Positions 1-7,555 of a stretch of 64,000 nt of DNA are shown here, in pieces. Below the pieces are notes generated by a model. The model worked only from the letters and a program-made list of their open reading frames with translations. It was not told the origin of the DNA and ran no database searches. The DNA is from Alphaproteobacteria bacterium (GTDB taxonomy: Bacteria > Pseudomonadota > Alphaproteobacteria > Rhodobacterales > Rhodobacteraceae). Location of the stretch: the NCBI GenBank assembly GCA_030425395.1, contig JAUIAS010000013.1, positions 1 to 64,000 of the forward strand. Reading direction: 5' to 3'. The first letter of the stretch is position 1, and each line of letters begins with the position of its first letter. The position numbers and the translations under genes were made by a program.

Positions 1-56
1 GGCATGAAGGGAAACATGGACACAGAAGCGAGCCGTGGACGCGCCGACAGACATGA

Positions 57-131
57 CCCATCAGTCGAACCGCACCCGATGACGGGAAAGCGTTCCGGCT
101 CAGCGACTATTTCAGCGAACTGTTAAAGTAG
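57..131 (+). other. possible 3' end of an unidentified + strand gene
   Basis: The last 25 codons of this frame end in DDGKAFRLSDYFSELLK and a TAG, which reads like a real protein C-terminus. The same frame has a TGA at 54-56, so the gene would have to enter from another frame. A second frame is open from the window edge to a TAA at 124-126 but has a less protein-like composition. With only about 130 bases visible I cannot tell whether this is a truncated gene, a frameshifted remnant or chance. The neighbouring ABC1 gene converges on it. Confidence 0.2.
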
Positions 132-138
132 TCACCCC

Positions 139-1500
139 TTACGCGTCGGCGATCCCATCGCGCACAGCGTTGACCGTGTCATCACAATAAGCCTCGACCA
201 TTGGCCGAAGCGCCAGGCGAGTCCGAAGTTTCGCAGCCATCAGATACATTCCGCCGATCTTTCGGTGTAGAAACAGGGTCGCGGCGGGTGGCACATGCGA
301 GAGATCCCTTTCGTTTCCGATAGCAAGGCCCATATCGCGCAATCTCTCCAACAGATCACTTGCCGCAAAATCGAAGATGCCATTTTGCCTTAACGGCTCC
401 ATTGCGGCATGAAACATCGCCTGGATCTGGACTTTGTGGTGAGACGCGGTCTTGCTGTCGAAATAGCCGATGCGAAGCATGGCTTCATGTGTATCGGTTC
501 CGCGCCCGTTGAGCGCCACCCATGCGAGGTTGCGGAAGTCGGCAGCACGTTCAGGAGAAATTGTTTGAACCGCCCCAAAATCCAAGAGAACCACCCGTCC
601 GTTTTCAGGATCATAACGGTAGTTGGCAAGATTGGGATCTGTCTGCATTGCCCCAAAAACGAACAGTTCGCGCAGCACAAGGTCGATGAGGGCCGCACAG
701 ATACGATCCCGCTCTGATTGTGACGCATCCACCAGACTTTCGAGCGGGACACTGTCCATGTATTCCATAGCCAGCACCTGCGGCGTGCAGAACTCTTCGT
801 ACAGAGATGGAATTGCAAATATATTTGACCCTTCGAGCAAAGAGCCAAACCGCGCCAGATGCCCCGCCTCAGAGATATAATCAGCCTCGGCGTGCAGTTG
901 GCGCTTTGCCTCGTTCAACAAGGGGGCGAGGTCCATATCGCGCGGCACCACCCCGGGCAAACGAAGCAGTGCGCCAATATTGTCAACGTCGCTGTCAATG
1001 CTCGCCCGAATACCGGGGTATTGCACCTTGATTGCAAGTTCTTTTCCGTCATGCGTTTCGGCACGGTGAACTTGACCGATTGAGGCAGCAGCAAAGGGGC
1101 GCACATCGAAACGGGCAAAACGACCATACCAGCCCTTCCCCCATTCGGCGTCCAGCACAGTTCGAAGCTGTTTGGGCGGCATGTGGCGGGCATCATCCCG
1201 CATGCGGCCTAGGATGGTTGTCAACTCGTCCGGCAAACCCACGCAGGTATCCATCGACAACATCTGACCCAACTTCAGGGCCGCCCCTCGCAGATGCGAC
1301 AGACCCTCTGTCAGCCTAACCGTGTTTTCCGGTGTAAGCATCAACTGCCCCAAGTCCGGGCGCTGACCACTCGCCAAAGTGCGCAGCCCCCCTGCGGCGA
1401 CACTCCCAGCAATTCCAGAAGCAATCCCTCCAAACCTAAGGAGCCGGCTGATGCGACCGGTTGGCACCGCTACTCCATTGTCCTTGCTGTAGCGCTGCAT
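139..1500 (-). CDS. ABC1/AarF (UbiB/ADCK) family kinase-like protein
   Basis: The 453-residue protein belongs to the ABC1 atypical kinase family, whose members support ubiquinone biosynthesis or lipid homeostasis through ATP binding. Family signatures are visible in order: the KxGQ motif (KLGQMLSMD, around residues 76-84), the alanine-rich replacement of the P-loop (AAASIGQVH, about 138-145), the ATP-pocket lysine in AIKVQYPG (about 158), the catalytic-loop equivalent TDPNLANY and the metal-binding DFGAV. I chose the ATG at 1500 because AGGAACAGGAA lies just upstream. The frame stays open 87 bases further, but without a ribosome site. It is larger in scope than a plain aminoglycoside kinase and has no hydrophobic C-terminal hairpin like UbiB, so it is closer to the ADCK3-type group. 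The exact substrate is unknown. Confidence 0.88.
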   Translation of the reverse strand: MQRYSKDNGVAVPTGRISRLLRFGGIASGIAGSVAAGGLRTLASGQRPDLGQLMLTPENTVRLTEGLSHLRGAALKLGQMLSMDTCVGLPDELTTILGRMRDDARHMPPKQLRTVLDAEWGKGWYGRFARFDVRPFAAASIGQVHRAETHDGKELAIKVQYPGIRASIDSDVDNIGALLRLPGVVPRDMDLAPLLNEAKRQLHAEADYISEAGHLARFGSLLEGSNIFAIPSLYEEFCTPQVLAMEYMDSVPLESLVDASQSERDRICAALIDLVLRELFVFGAMQTDPNLANYRYDPENGRVVLLDFGAVQTISPERAADFRNLAWVALNGRGTDTHEAMLRIGYFDSKTASHHKVQIQAMFHAAMEPLRQNGIFDFAASDLLERLRDMGLAIGNERDLSHVPPAATLFLHRKIGGMYLMAAKLRTRLALRPMVEAYCDDTVNAVRDGIADA

Positions 1501-1896
1501 TCCGCGGTTCCTGTTCCTGTTATCACCGCAGATAGCCCGACATGCGACTTCGGCAGGGGCGTGCGACAGATATCGCGCACAAATCATGCCTTCAGCATTC
1601 TTTGTGATTGGGCGGAGATTGGGTCGACCACCGATTGCCGAATGTTTCGCTTTCCCCGCAAGTGGGACGCAGAGAAAAGCTCATGGTGACTACGATGACC
1701 TACAAATCCGGCGACGAGATCAAAGCCGCCAATGTGGTTTCCAACCGCATCCGCACAATTTGCGCACACGCGCAGTAGTGCTGCCAATGTCGGCCCCAAA
1801 GAGGTGGAGCAAGCGGCGCGCGCCAAGGCTTGCGGTCACAAGGGATGAAATCTAGCGTAAACATCCTTTGTCCCCGCCCCGGAAAGAGCCGCGCCG
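1501..1896. other. intergenic stretch with only doubtful small frames
   Basis: About 400 bases separate the divergent ABC1 and MFS genes. The region must hold both promoters, but I see no convincing -35/-10 pair. A tiny + strand frame from ATG 1683 (TYKSGDEIKAANVV...) stops at 1778, and the following +1 frame continues in a similar composition (ANVGPKEVEQAARAKAC) to a stop at 1848. This could be a decayed or frameshifted small gene. No hairpin terminator or repeat was found. Confidence 0.4.
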
Positions 1897-3114
1897 ATGT
1901 TGGAAGTCCTGAGCAACCGGACATATCGCCACCTGTTTCTGGCGCAGCTTGTGGCGCTTTTGGGGACGGGGCTGGCCACCGTTGCGCTTGGGTTGCTTGC
2001 CTATGATCTGGCGGGCGGTGATGCGGCTCTGGTGTTGGGCACGGTGTTTACCATCAAGATGATCGCCTATGTCGTCATTGGCCCACTCGCGGGGGCTTTT
2101 GCCGGTTACTTTCCGCGTCGCGCCCTGCTGGTGTCGCTTGATCTGGTGCGGGCAGCTACGGTGGCCTGCCTGCCTTTTGTAACAGACGTCTGGCAGGTCT
2201 ATGTGCTGATCTTTGTGTTGCAGTCCGCCTCTGCGGCGTTCACTCCGACGTTTCAGGCAACCATACCTGATGTGCTGCCAAAAGAAGCGCACTATACGCG
2301 GGCTCTTTCGCTGTCGCGGCTGGCTTATGACCTTGATAACATCATCAGCCCGACCTTGGCCGTGTTGCTCCTGCTCTGGATCGAGTACTCAACATTATTT
2401 TTCGGAACCGCACTGGGTTTTATGTTGTCTGCTTTGCTGGTTGTGTCCGTCGCCCTGCCAACGTCGGTGCCGTCCGAAAGGCGCGGGGTCTATGACAGAA
2501 CCACGCGCGGTATCAGGATTTACCTTGGCACGCCGCGCCTTCGCGGCCTCTTGGCGCTCAACTTTGCGGCGGCTGCAGCGGGGGCCATGGTCTTGATCAA
2601 TTCGGTCGTTCTTGTCCGGGCGAATTTGCAGCTTGATGAAAGCGCGCTGGCCTTGGCCATGTTCGCTTATGGGGCGGGATCCATGACGGCGGCATTTTCG
2701 CTTCCGCGCGTGCTGGATGTCGCGGGAGACCGTGTTGTCATGTTCGCGGGGGCCGTCATTGCAGTTTGCGGGTTGGCCGGGTTGGCCGCGTATGTCGCAG
2801 TGTCGGGGCTGGGTTGGTGGCCCTTGCTCATGGCGTGGGCGGTGATCGGCTTCGGTTACGCCGCAATCCTCACGCCTTCGGGCCGATTGCTGCGCCGCTC
2901 TGCAGGGTCCGAGGATCGTCCTGCGCTGTTCGCAGCACAATTTGCGCTGAGTCATGCGTGCTGGCTTGTCACTTATCCATTGTCTGGCTGGCTACTTACA
3001 CGGTTTGGAACGGTGCCAACGCTGCTTGCGCTGGCGGCACTGGCAGGCATGGGGGTTCTTGTGGCCAGAAAACTGTGGATCAAGGACAGCAAGCCCGAAA
3101 GTGCGCCGTCATAG
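1897..3114 (+). CDS. MFS transporter (MFS_3 / enterobactin-exporter-like group)
   Basis: The 405-residue protein is almost entirely hydrophobic with about twelve predicted membrane segments, as expected for a major facilitator. The N-terminus (SNRTYRHLFLAQLVALLGTG) and the segment around residues 125-150 (FQATIPDVLPKEAHYTRALS) resemble the MFS_3 drug or siderophore exporter group, where such proteins expel small molecules across the inner membrane. A GGAAAGAG sequence precedes the ATG. It stands alone: the next gene is the convergent hpaR. The substrate cannot be read from the sequence, and there is no evidence that it belongs to the hpa operon. Confidence 0.85.
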   Translation: MLEVLSNRTYRHLFLAQLVALLGTGLATVALGLLAYDLAGGDAALVLGTVFTIKMIAYVVIGPLAGAFAGYFPRRALLVSLDLVRAATVACLPFVTDVWQVYVLIFVLQSASAAFTPTFQATIPDVLPKEAHYTRALSLSRLAYDLDNIISPTLAVLLLLWIEYSTLFFGTALGFMLSALLVVSVALPTSVPSERRGVYDRTTRGIRIYLGTPRLRGLLALNFAAAAAGAMVLINSVVLVRANLQLDESALALAMFAYGAGSMTAAFSLPRVLDVAGDRVVMFAGAVIAVCGLAGLAAYVAVSGLGWWPLLMAWAVIGFGYAAILTPSGRLLRRSAGSEDRPALFAAQFALSHACWLVTYPLSGWLLTRFGTVPTLLALAALAGMGVLVARKLWIKDSKPESAPS

Positions 3115-3196
3115 GCGTCGGGACATGCCGCAGTATGCTCCAGTACAAGGTGAGATTGCCGCGCTGCGCGATGGGCGGATGACCCGGCGCAAATGA

Positions 3197-3640
3197 TCAG
3201 GTGTCAATCTCGACGTTGTTCAATGCATTGAGAAGATCAAGAAGCCTGTCGTAATCCTCGGGGCCCATTTGCGCACGCAGCCCGTCAAGAAGGGCGATGC
3301 TGTGTCCAAGGTTCTTGGCAATCAGCGCGCTCCCGCCAGCAGAAATGCTGATCACCTGCCTGCGGCGATCCACCTTGTCAGGTGTTCGGTCGATCAGATC
3401 TTTTTCTTCCAGCTTTTGAAGAATGCGTGTCAGGCTGGGCAACAAAAGGCAGGCGCTTTCGGCAATGCTGGTTGGATCCTGCGGGCCGCTTTCATCCAGA
3501 ACGCGCAACACACGCCACTGCTGTTCCGTGATCCCGACATCGGACAAAAGGGCGCGGATCGGCCCCATCACACGTTCGCGCGCACGAAGCAACGCAATCG
3601 GTAATGACCGTGCCGTTGAATATGTATTAGGGTTCTCCAT
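3197..3640 (-). CDS. hpaR: HpaR, MarR-family repressor of homoprotocatechuate catabolism
   Basis: This 147-residue winged-helix protein has the N-terminal pattern of HpaR (ARSLPIALLRARERVM) followed by the MarR fold: helix region ITEQQWRVLRVL, recognition region SLTRILQKLEEKDLI, and the wing DKVDRRRQVISIS. HpaR represses the hpa/hpc meta-cleavage operon until 4-hydroxy- or 3,4-dihydroxyphenylacetate is bound. It is divergent to that operon, separated by about 115 bases containing a palindrome suited to a MarR dimer. ATG 3640 gives the usual HpaR N-terminus. The in-frame ATG at 3649 is an alternative start. Confidence 0.88.
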   Translation of the reverse strand: MENPNTYSTARSLPIALLRARERVMGPIRALLSDVGITEQQWRVLRVLDESGPQDPTSIAESACLLLPSLTRILQKLEEKDLIDRTPDKVDRRRQVISISAGGSALIAKNLGHSIALLDGLRAQMGPEDYDRLLDLLNALNNVEIDT

Positions 3641-3709
3641 CAGGTGCATGATGCACAGCGCCTGCGCCAATGGCAATCTCAATACGCTATCCTGCGGGGT
3701 GGACAGGTT

Positions 3710-3729
3710 TTAGTTAATGTGTTAATCAA
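3710..3729. promoter_or_regulatory. candidate HpaR operator
   Basis: The element reads TTAGTTAA-TGTG-TTAATCAA, an imperfect inverted repeat with six of eight arm positions matching, in the gap between hpaR and the hpa operon. Size, AT-rich arms and position fit a MarR-dimer operator that would control both directions. It lies 26 bases before the first operon start codon, so binding would block early transcription. Assignment is by position and shape only. Confidence 0.45.
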
Positions 3730-3755
3730 ATTCCACCAGCAAACCGGAGCAAACC

Positions 3756-4151
3756 TTGCCGCATATCACTCTTGATTATTCACCGAACATGGAAACACGC
3801 ACCAACATTTCTGCACTGTGCGATACCCTGCGCCGTGCAGCGATTGAAAGTGGTGTCTTCCCGCTTGCCGGTGTGCGGGTCCGGGCGTTTCGGGCCGATC
3901 ACACATCCATCGCCGACGGACAGGACATTCACGGTTATATCGACATCGTTATCCGTCTGCGCGAGGGCCGAGACGACGCCACGAAACAACACGCGGCGCG
4001 CGCTGTTTTTGACGCCGCTGAACGCTTTCTCGCTCCTGCGATGGCCACGCACTCAGTGGCCCTGTCGCTTGAGCTTCGGGACATGCAAGCCGATCTGGCG
4101 CTAAAGGCAGGAACGATTCGCGATCACCTTGGAACGGAGAACACGCAATGA
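3756..4151 (+). CDS. hpaF: 5-carboxymethyl-2-hydroxymuconate delta-isomerase
   Basis: The 131-residue protein matches the CHMI family of the tautomerase superfamily. It converts 5-carboxymethyl-2-hydroxymuconate to its 2-oxo isomer after ring cleavage and dehydrogenation of homoprotocatechuate. The start codon is TTG, placed by the GGAG seven bases upstream. Removal of fMet would expose the catalytic Pro1 (PHITLDYSPN), as the mechanism requires. The conserved C-terminal LSLELRDMQADLALK region is also typical. The stop overlaps the next start as ATGA, indicating translational coupling with hpaE. Confidence 0.9.
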   Translation: MPHITLDYSPNMETRTNISALCDTLRRAAIESGVFPLAGVRVRAFRADHTSIADGQDIHGYIDIVIRLREGRDDATKQHAARAVFDAAERFLAPAMATHSVALSLELRDMQADLALKAGTIRDHLGTENTQ

Positions 4152-5659
4152 GCGTATTGGAAGACAATCTCAAAAAGCTCGACGGGCATCTGGCCCGGTT
4201 CCGTAAGGATGGTATTCCCAACCGCATTGCCGGGCGGGACACTGCAGGCGGAAACGGCGTTTTCCAGTCGATATCCCCTGTGGACACATCGGTCATCTGC
4301 GACGTGGCGCATGGATCAGCCGCCGATATCGACGCAGCCGCAAACGCGGCCCACGACGCCTTTGCCGCGTGGCGCGATATGCCCGCGCTGGAGCGCAAGA
4401 AAATCCTCATCCGTGTGGCTGAATCGATCGAAGCGCGTGCCGAAGAAATCGCGCTTTGCGAATGCTGGGACACCGGACAGGCTTACAAATTCATGTCCAA
4501 GGCCGCGCTGCGCGGTGCCGAGAATTTCCGCTATTTTGCCGATCAGGTTGTTCAGGCCCGTGACGGCCAGCATCTGAAATCGCCAACGCTGATGAACATC
4601 ACCACCCGCGTCCCGATCGGGCCGGTGGGTGTGATCACTCCGTGGAACACACCCTTTATGCTGTCGACATGGAAAATCGCACCCGCGCTGGCGGCAGGCT
4701 GCACAGTGGTTCACAAACCCGCCGAGGCTTCCCCGCTCACCGCGCGCCTGCTGATTGAGATCGCGGAAGAGGCCGGCCTGCCGCCCGGCGTTCTTAATAC
4801 GGTCAATGGCTTTGGCGAGGAGGTCGGTCGGGCCCTCTGTGAACACCCCAAGATCAAGGCCATCGCCTTTGTCGGAGAAAGCCGCACGGGTAGCCTGATT
4901 ACCAAGCAGGGTGCCGATACGCTCAAGCGCAACCATCTTGAGCTGGGCGGCAAGAACCCGGTGATTGTCTTTGATGACGCAGATCTGGACCGCGCGCTGG
5001 ATGCAGCGATCTTCATGATTTATTCGATCAACGGCGAACGCTGCACATCGTCGTCGCGCCTGTTGATCCAGGACACCGTGCGCGAAGCGTTCGAGGCCAA
5101 GCTGGTCAAACGCGTCAACAACATCCGGGTCGGGCATCCGCTTGACCCCGCCACTGAAATCGGGCCGCTGGTCACTCAGGAGCATTTCGAAAAGGTTACC
5201 AGCTATTTCGATATCGCCCGAGAGGACGGCGCGACAATTGCGGCGGGCGGCAAAGTGGTCGGCGATCAGGGCTATTTCGTTCGTCCCACTCTGTTCACCG
5301 GCGCCAACAACCAGATGCGCATTTCCCAAGAAGAAATCTTTGGCCCTGTCCTGACGTCCATCCCTTTTTCGACAGAAGAAGAGGCTCTGCAAATCGCCAA
5401 TGACACGGCCTATGGTCTGACCGGCTATGTCTGGACCAACGATCTGACCCGCGCCCTAAGGTTTACCGACAAGCTGGAAGCGGGAATGATCTGGGTGAAT
5501 TCGGAGAACGTCCGCCACCTGCCCACACCCTTCGGTGGCGTCAAGGCGTCCGGGATCGGCCGCGACGGCGGCGACTGGTCGTTTGAATTCTATATGGAGC
5601 AAAAGCACATTGGCTTTGCCACCGGTCAACACAAAATAACCAAGCTGGGCGCATTGTAA
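4148..5659 (+). CDS. hpaE: 5-carboxymethyl-2-hydroxymuconate semialdehyde dehydrogenase
   Basis: This 503-residue aldehyde dehydrogenase has the general base Glu265 (LELGGKN), the catalytic Cys299 (NGERCTSSSRLL), the NAD-binding FVGESRTGS segment and the C-terminal PFGGVKASGIGRDGG signature common to HpaE and betaine-aldehyde-type enzymes. In the pathway it oxidises the semialdehyde formed by ring cleavage to 5-carboxymethyl-2-hydroxymuconate with NAD+. Its start overlaps the isomerase stop and its own TAA overlaps the next ATG (TAATG), so it is embedded in a tightly coupled operon. Context makes HpaE the preferred assignment among related dehydrogenases. Confidence 0.93.
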   Translation: MSVLEDNLKKLDGHLARFRKDGIPNRIAGRDTAGGNGVFQSISPVDTSVICDVAHGSAADIDAAANAAHDAFAAWRDMPALERKKILIRVAESIEARAEEIALCECWDTGQAYKFMSKAALRGAENFRYFADQVVQARDGQHLKSPTLMNITTRVPIGPVGVITPWNTPFMLSTWKIAPALAAGCTVVHKPAEASPLTARLLIEIAEEAGLPPGVLNTVNGFGEEVGRALCEHPKIKAIAFVGESRTGSLITKQGADTLKRNHLELGGKNPVIVFDDADLDRALDAAIFMIYSINGERCTSSSRLLIQDTVREAFEAKLVKRVNNIRVGHPLDPATEIGPLVTQEHFEKVTSYFDIAREDGATIAAGGKVVGDQGYFVRPTLFTGANNQMRISQEEIFGPVLTSIPFSTEEEALQIANDTAYGLTGYVWTNDLTRALRFTDKLEAGMIWVNSENVRHLPTPFGGVKASGIGRDGGDWSFEFYMEQKHIGFATGQHKITKLGAL

Positions 5660-6513
5660 TGGGAGAAATCGTTCTTGCCGCCAAGTGCACCCACGTGCCG
5701 ACCATGCTGATGTCCGAACAGGACGGCCCTGTGAAGGGCAAACGTCAAAGTGCCATTGACGGGCACTTTGAGATAGCGCGCCGCGCCAAGGAACTGGGTG
5801 CGGATACCGTTGTGATCTGCGATACACATTGGGTCATCAACGCAGGGTTTCACATCAATGCGAATGACCATTTTGAGGGCCTGTTCACCTCGAACGAATT
5901 CCCGCAGTTCATCCAAGACATGCCCTATGCTTACGACGGCAATCCTGAACTGGGCGACGCCATTGCCAAGGAAGCCTCTGACCGGGGAGCCTATACGCTG
6001 GCGCACCACCTCGACAGTCTCGAACTGGAATATGGCACGCTTGTCCCGATGCGGTTCATGTCTCGCGCGCATGAGATGAAGGTCGTCTCGGTCGCGGCGT
6101 GGTGCACCGTGCACGGCCACGACGAAAGCCGCATGGTTGGCGAAGCGATCCGCGCGGCAGTCGAAGCATCCGACAGCAAGGTATTGCTGGTCGCATCTGG
6201 GTCACTGTCGCACAAGATCTGGCCCAACAAGGACTATGCCGCCAACAACGGCACCTTTACCATCAGTTCCGAGTTCAACCGCCAGATGGACTTGCACGTT
6301 CTGGATATGTGGCAACGCGGTGATCATGCGACTTTTCTCAAGATGCTGCCGGAATACGCCGAGCATTGCTGCGGTGAAGGATCAATGCATGACACAGCAA
6401 TGCTTTATGGTGCTTTGGGGTGGGACAGTTACGATGCAAAATGCGAAGTCGTCACGCCATACTTCCCATCTTCAGGCACCGGCCAGACCAATGTCATTTT
6501 TCCGGTTGTCTGA
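5659..6513 (+). CDS. hpaD: 3,4-dihydroxyphenylacetate 2,3-dioxygenase, class III (LigB fold)
   Basis: The 284-residue protein closely resembles the E. coli HpaD/HpcB enzyme in length and throughout its sequence: KCTHVPTML near the N-terminus, DTHWVIN, DHFEGLFTSNEFPQFI, LEYGTLVPMRFM, ASGSLSHKIWP and the C-terminal LPEYAEHCCGEGSMHDT. Histidines in THVP and DTHW are expected iron ligands of this extradiol family. It opens the homoprotocatechuate ring between C2 and C3. The very next gene encodes an unrelated extradiol dioxygenase for apparently the same reaction, which is unusual. Confidence 0.92.
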   Translation: MGEIVLAAKCTHVPTMLMSEQDGPVKGKRQSAIDGHFEIARRAKELGADTVVICDTHWVINAGFHINANDHFEGLFTSNEFPQFIQDMPYAYDGNPELGDAIAKEASDRGAYTLAHHLDSLELEYGTLVPMRFMSRAHEMKVVSVAAWCTVHGHDESRMVGEAIRAAVEASDSKVLLVASGSLSHKIWPNKDYAANNGTFTISSEFNRQMDLHVLDMWQRGDHATFLKMLPEYAEHCCGEGSMHDTAMLYGALGWDSYDAKCEVVTPYFPSSGTGQTNVIFPVV

Positions 6514-6553
6514 CCCGACCTCCCCCGCGCATCCCTGAAAAGGAGCCTGCCAC

Positions 6554-7537
6554 ATGCCCGTTCCAGCCCCAAACCTTTACCCGGATTTCAACACCATCAG
6601 GCTTAGCCATGTGTGCCTAAACGTTGCCGACCTAGCCGCGTCACGCAGGTTTTACACGGATATTCTTGGCCTTCAGGTTACAGATGAGGACGAGACCCAC
6701 GTCTATCTGCGCGCAATGGAAGAACGCGGGCATCATTGTGTGATACTGCAGAAATCCGATCAGCCCGGCACCGTCGAAGTCATGGGTTTCAAGACCTTCG
6801 ACGAAGACGATCTGGATCGTGCCTACACCTATTTCCAGTCCAAGGGCCGCCCTGTTCAATGGGTTGACCGCGCCTATCAGGGGCGCACGCTGCTCACGTC
6901 CGACAACATGGGAATTCCGCTGGAATTTTACCACAAGATGGATCGCCTTGAACCAATCCATCAGAAATATGCGTTGTATCGTGGGGTCAAGCCGCTGCGG
7001 ATTGACCATTTCAACTGTTTCAGCCACGACGTGGACGCTTCGGTGGCCTTTTATTCCGATTTCGGGTTTCGCGTCACCGAATACACCGAAGATGAGATCA
7101 GCAAGAGACTCTGGGCCGCATGGATGCACCGCAAGGGGGGCGTGCATGATATGGCCTTTACCAATGGCACCGGGCCGCGCATGCACCATGTGGCATTCTG
7201 GGTGCCGACGCCACTGAACATCATTGATCTTCTCGATCTGATGGCGACCACTGGTTATGTGGATAGCATCGAGCGCGGTCCGGGACGGCACGGCATTTCC
7301 AACGCGTTCTTCCTATATATCCTGGACCCAGACGGCCATCGGATCGAAATCTACTGTTCCGATTATCAAACCGTCGATCCCGACCTTGAGCCAATCAAAT
7401 GGGATCTCAAAGACCCCCAGCGCCAGACGCTTTGGGGCGCTCCCGCACCGCAAAGCTGGTTCACGCACGGATCAAAGTTTGTTGGTGTCGATACGCAGGA
7501 TTCCGACATCCAAGCAAGCCCGATCATCGCTCCGTAA
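6554..7537 (+). CDS. extradiol dioxygenase of the VOC fold, homoprotocatechuate 2,3-dioxygenase type
   Basis: This 327-residue protein has two vicinal-oxygen-chelate modules (about residues 15-125 and 148-275), like the Brevibacterium/Arthrobacter homoprotocatechuate 2,3-dioxygenases. Metal ligands of that family can be placed at His152 (RIDHFN), His212 (MHHVAF) and Glu265 (HRIEIY). The family also conserves the C-terminal extension with DPDLEPIKWDL and TLWGAPAP. It would cleave the same ring as the preceding class III enzyme, but by an independently evolved protein. AAGGAG precedes the ATG after a 40-base gap. It could be redundant, or specialised for another catechol such as one derived from an amine. 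Confidence 0.9.
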   Translation: MPVPAPNLYPDFNTIRLSHVCLNVADLAASRRFYTDILGLQVTDEDETHVYLRAMEERGHHCVILQKSDQPGTVEVMGFKTFDEDDLDRAYTYFQSKGRPVQWVDRAYQGRTLLTSDNMGIPLEFYHKMDRLEPIHQKYALYRGVKPLRIDHFNCFSHDVDASVAFYSDFGFRVTEYTEDEISKRLWAAWMHRKGGVHDMAFTNGTGPRMHHVAFWVPTPLNIIDLLDLMATTGYVDSIERGPGRHGISNAFFLYILDPDGHRIEIYCSDYQTVDPDLEPIKWDLKDPQRQTLWGAPAPQSWFTHGSKFVGVDTQDSDIQASPIIAP

Positions 7538-7555
7538 CGGCAAAAAGGACAGACC

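Noticed and set aside
2395-2955. A 186-codon minus strand frame inside the MFS gene
   Set aside because: Arg/His/Gln-rich shadow of a clear membrane protein gene, with no ribosome site or domain.
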